Shown: piece after piece, positions 62,682 to 64,000 of the stretch
How positions within the stretch are numbered: the first letter of the stretch is position 1
Layout of the letters: the number at the start of each line of letters is the position of its first letter
From: Streptomyces mirabilis
GTDB taxonomy: Bacteria; Actinomycetota; Actinomycetes; Streptomycetales; Streptomycetaceae
Assembly (NCBI RefSeq): GCF_039503195.1
Contig: NZ_JBCJKP010000001.1
Coordinates: forward strand, 2,542,001-2,606,000
Direction: 5' to 3'
Length of the DNA stretch: 64,000 nucleotides
Notes under the pieces: model-generated
The model's input: the letters and a program-made list of their open reading frames with translations, nothing else
Told to the model about the DNA's origin: nothing
The model's database searches: none
Program-made: the position numbers and the translations under genes

Positions 62682-63395
62682 CTAACCCTTCGGTTCGAAC
62701 GCGTCCAGCACCCGTCCCAGCGCCCGCTCGAACACCGCCTCCAGGTCGATCGGGCCCGCGTCCTGCGTGAAGGCGGCCGCCATCCGCGGATACGCGCCGG
62801 TCGCGATCCGGCTGCCGAGGTAGGCGATCCGCATCGCCTGCTCCTGTTCCGCGGACCAGGGCAGCGAGCGGGTGCGCTCGGCGGTGGCCAGTTCGTTGCC
62901 GACGTAGGTCGTCACCACGCCGTTGAGCATCGCGATCAGCTCCATCTTCGTGCCGTACGACGCGTCCAGCGGGTCGAGGCAGACGAGACAGTGCTCCAGG
63001 TAGCGCAGGGCGTTGGGGCTGAAGCCGTAGACCGGGGACATCAGGCGCGGCAGCCACGGGTGGCGGTGCATGAGGGCACGCGTCTGATGGGCTACCCGGA
63101 GCATGTCGGCGCGCCAGTCGCCCGTCGGCTCCCAGGAGTCGTGCTCACCGCTGATGGCGTCGACCATCAGCTCGTACAGGTCCTCCTTGCGCGGGACGTA
63201 GTTGTACAGCGACATCGTGCCGCAGCCCAGCTCGGTGGCCACATGCCGCATCGAGACCCCTTCGAGCCCGTCCGCGTCCGCGATCCGCACCGCGGCGGCC
63301 GCGATGTCCGCCCGGCTGTGGGCCGCCCGCGGACCACGGCCCGCGCGCTCGGGGCGGGCCCAGATCACTTCGGGTACGGCACTGCGCCCTGTCAT
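62682..63395 (-). CDS. TetR-family regulator of the adjacent ABC transporter
   Basis: The 237-residue protein has the TetR domain (AAHSRADIAAAAVRIADADG, LEGVSMRHVATELG, GTMSLYNYVPRKEDLYELM) and the TetR_C region found in regulators beside DrrAB-type exporters. ATG 63395 follows AGAGGTGATC, a strong match to the 3' end of 16S rRNA; a GTG 12 bases earlier is less likely. It is divergent from the ABC ATPase with two matching palindromes between and inside it. Confidence 0.88.
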   Translation of the reverse strand: MTGRSAVPEVIWARPERAGRGPRAAHSRADIAAAAVRIADADGLEGVSMRHVATELGCGTMSLYNYVPRKEDLYELMVDAISGEHDSWEPTGDWRADMLRVAHQTRALMHRHPWLPRLMSPVYGFSPNALRYLEHCLVCLDPLDASYGTKMELIAMLNGVVTTYVGNELATAERTRSLPWSAEQEQAMRIAYLGSRIATGAYPRMAAAFTQDAGPIDLEAVFERALGRVLDAFEPKG

Positions 63396-63424
63396 GTCGT
63401 CGATCACCTCTCCACCATCCTAGT

Positions 63425-63441
63425 TACGTACAGCGTACGTA
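63425..63441. promoter_or_regulatory. TetR operator, TACGTAC-AGC-GTACGTA
   Basis: Perfect 7+3+7 palindrome in the 64-base gap between TetR and ABC genes. A second copy occurs 43 bases downstream, inside the start of the ABC gene. Likely bound by the divergent TetR. Confidence 0.75.
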
Positions 63442-63459
63442 GTGCGCTATGGTCACCTC

Positions 63460-64000
63460 ATGACAACTACGTACGCCGTACTTAGTGAAGGTCTGGAGAA
63501 GAGCTTCAGGACCAAGGGGGAGGTCGTCCACGCGGTGCGCGGGCTTGATCTCGCGGTGACCGAGGGCACCGTCTGCGGGGTGCTCGGACCGAACGGCGCG
63601 GGCAAGACCACGGCGGTGCGCCTGCTCACCACGCTGCTGCGGCCCGACGCGGGGTCCGCGCGGGTCGCCGGGCACGACCTCGTACGGGAGGCGGCCGCGG
63701 TGCGCGGCGCCATCGGGGTCACCGGGCAGTACGCCTCCGTCGACGGCGACCTCACCGGCCGGGAGAACCTGCGGCTGTTCGCGCGGCTGCACCGGATGCG
63801 GGACACCGCCACACGCGCCGGTGAACTCCTCGAACGCCTCGGGCTCGCCGAGGCCGCCGACCGGCCCGCCTCCACCTACTCGGGCGGTATGCGGCGCCGC
63901 CTCGACCTCGCGGCGAGCCTGATCCGCCGCCCCGAGGTGCTCTTCCTCGACGAACCCACCACCGGGCTCGACCCGGCCAGCCGCAACCAGATCTGGGAGG
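63460..64000 (+). CDS. ABC transporter ATPase, DrrA-type (partial)
   Basis: The 180 visible residues contain the Walker A GPNGAGKTT, ABC signature YSGGMRRRLDL and Walker B VLFLDEPTTGLDP, in the daunorubicin-resistance DrrA order (GYT-type Q-loop GQYASVDGDLTGRENL). It is cut off by the window end. It should drive an exporter of hydrophobic compounds, with a membrane subunit expected just downstream. The first codons overlap a TetR-type palindrome. Confidence 0.92.
   Translation, partial: MTTTYAVLSEGLEKSFRTKGEVVHAVRGLDLAVTEGTVCGVLGPNGAGKTTAVRLLTTLLRPDAGSARVAGHDLVREAAAVRGAIGVTGQYASVDGDLTGRENLRLFARLHRMRDTATRAGELLERLGLAEAADRPASTYSGGMRRRLDLAASLIRRPEVLFLDEPTTGLDPASRNQIWE
63468..63484. promoter_or_regulatory. 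Second TetR operator copy inside the ABC gene start
   Basis: TACGTAC-GCC-GTACTTA, same layout as the upstream palindrome with one mismatch, eight bases into the ABC coding sequence. Binding here would also block transcription elongation. Confidence 0.6.

Overview
The window is high-GC actinobacterial chromosome, almost certainly Streptomyces. It opens with two chaplin genes (aerial-hypha surface amyloids), uses GTG starts freely, has third positions close to saturated with G/C, and is crowded with TetR/GntR regulators. From memory, the order chpC-chpH ... gluconate operon ... soxR resembles the S. coelicolor chromosome around SCO1674-SCO1700; this was not checked. No insertion sequence, phage gene, CRISPR array or origin was found.

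Layout. 1-2.4 kb: chpC (cut by the window edge), chpH with a BldN-like promoter, an M20 peptidase and tRNA-Leu(GAG) with a strong hairpin. 2.65-8.0 kb: next to the tRNA, a 1291-residue single-module synthetase of the epsilon-poly-lysine synthetase (Pls) architecture followed by a secreted-or-cytosolic M1 metallopeptidase. 8.0-13.1 kb: a YchJ-like gene, then a gluconate island (divergent GntR regulator; kinase, permease, gluconate 5-dehydrogenase and idonate-type dehydrogenase). 13.1-17.2 kb: a molybdopterin oxidoreductase/cytochrome b pair and an APC permease with a helical-repeat protein. 17.5-22.2 kb: FAD dehydrogenase, DMT-type membrane protein, Nudix hydrolase, two DUF202 proteins and a histidine-rich repeat protein. 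22.2-27.8 kb: a fatty-acid type degradation island (phosphotransferase + acyl-CoA dehydrogenase facing SDR + acyl-CoA ligase + TetR) whose two promoters carry the same 12-base operator core.

28-34.5 kb: NamZ-like muramidase, a large hydrolase, a penicillin-acylase family enzyme and a zinc-ribbon hypothetical. 34.8-42 kb: an Rnl5-type RNA ligase, SoxR (apparently frameshifted near its end), MaoC hydratase, two TetR/acyl-CoA dehydrogenase type regulators, YiaA-like protein, ArsR-like regulator and EamA exporter. 42-49 kb: alcohol and aldehyde dehydrogenases separated by a GGARY pentamer array, an orphan MalK-type ATPase, an MFS exporter and a CitMHS transporter. 49-57.8 kb: a molybdopterin oxidoreductase, then a two-gene operon of an alpha/beta hydrolase and a 1773-residue caspase-NTPase-beta-propeller protein, the best candidate for an undescribed conflict or cell-death system. 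57.8-64 kb: TetR + lipoprotein, homogentisate dioxygenase with a GntR regulator, a stand-alone type ISP restriction-like protein, and a TetR/DrrA-type ABC pair with twin palindromic operators, cut by the window end.

Two loci stand out: the Pls-like/M1 pair (a likely isopeptide homopolymer pathway of unknown product) and the hydrolase/caspase-STAND operon. Several pairs of matching palindromes let regulators be assigned to specific operons. A family of GGGGCGCGGGGAACTGCGCG-type palindromes is dispersed in intergenic regions.
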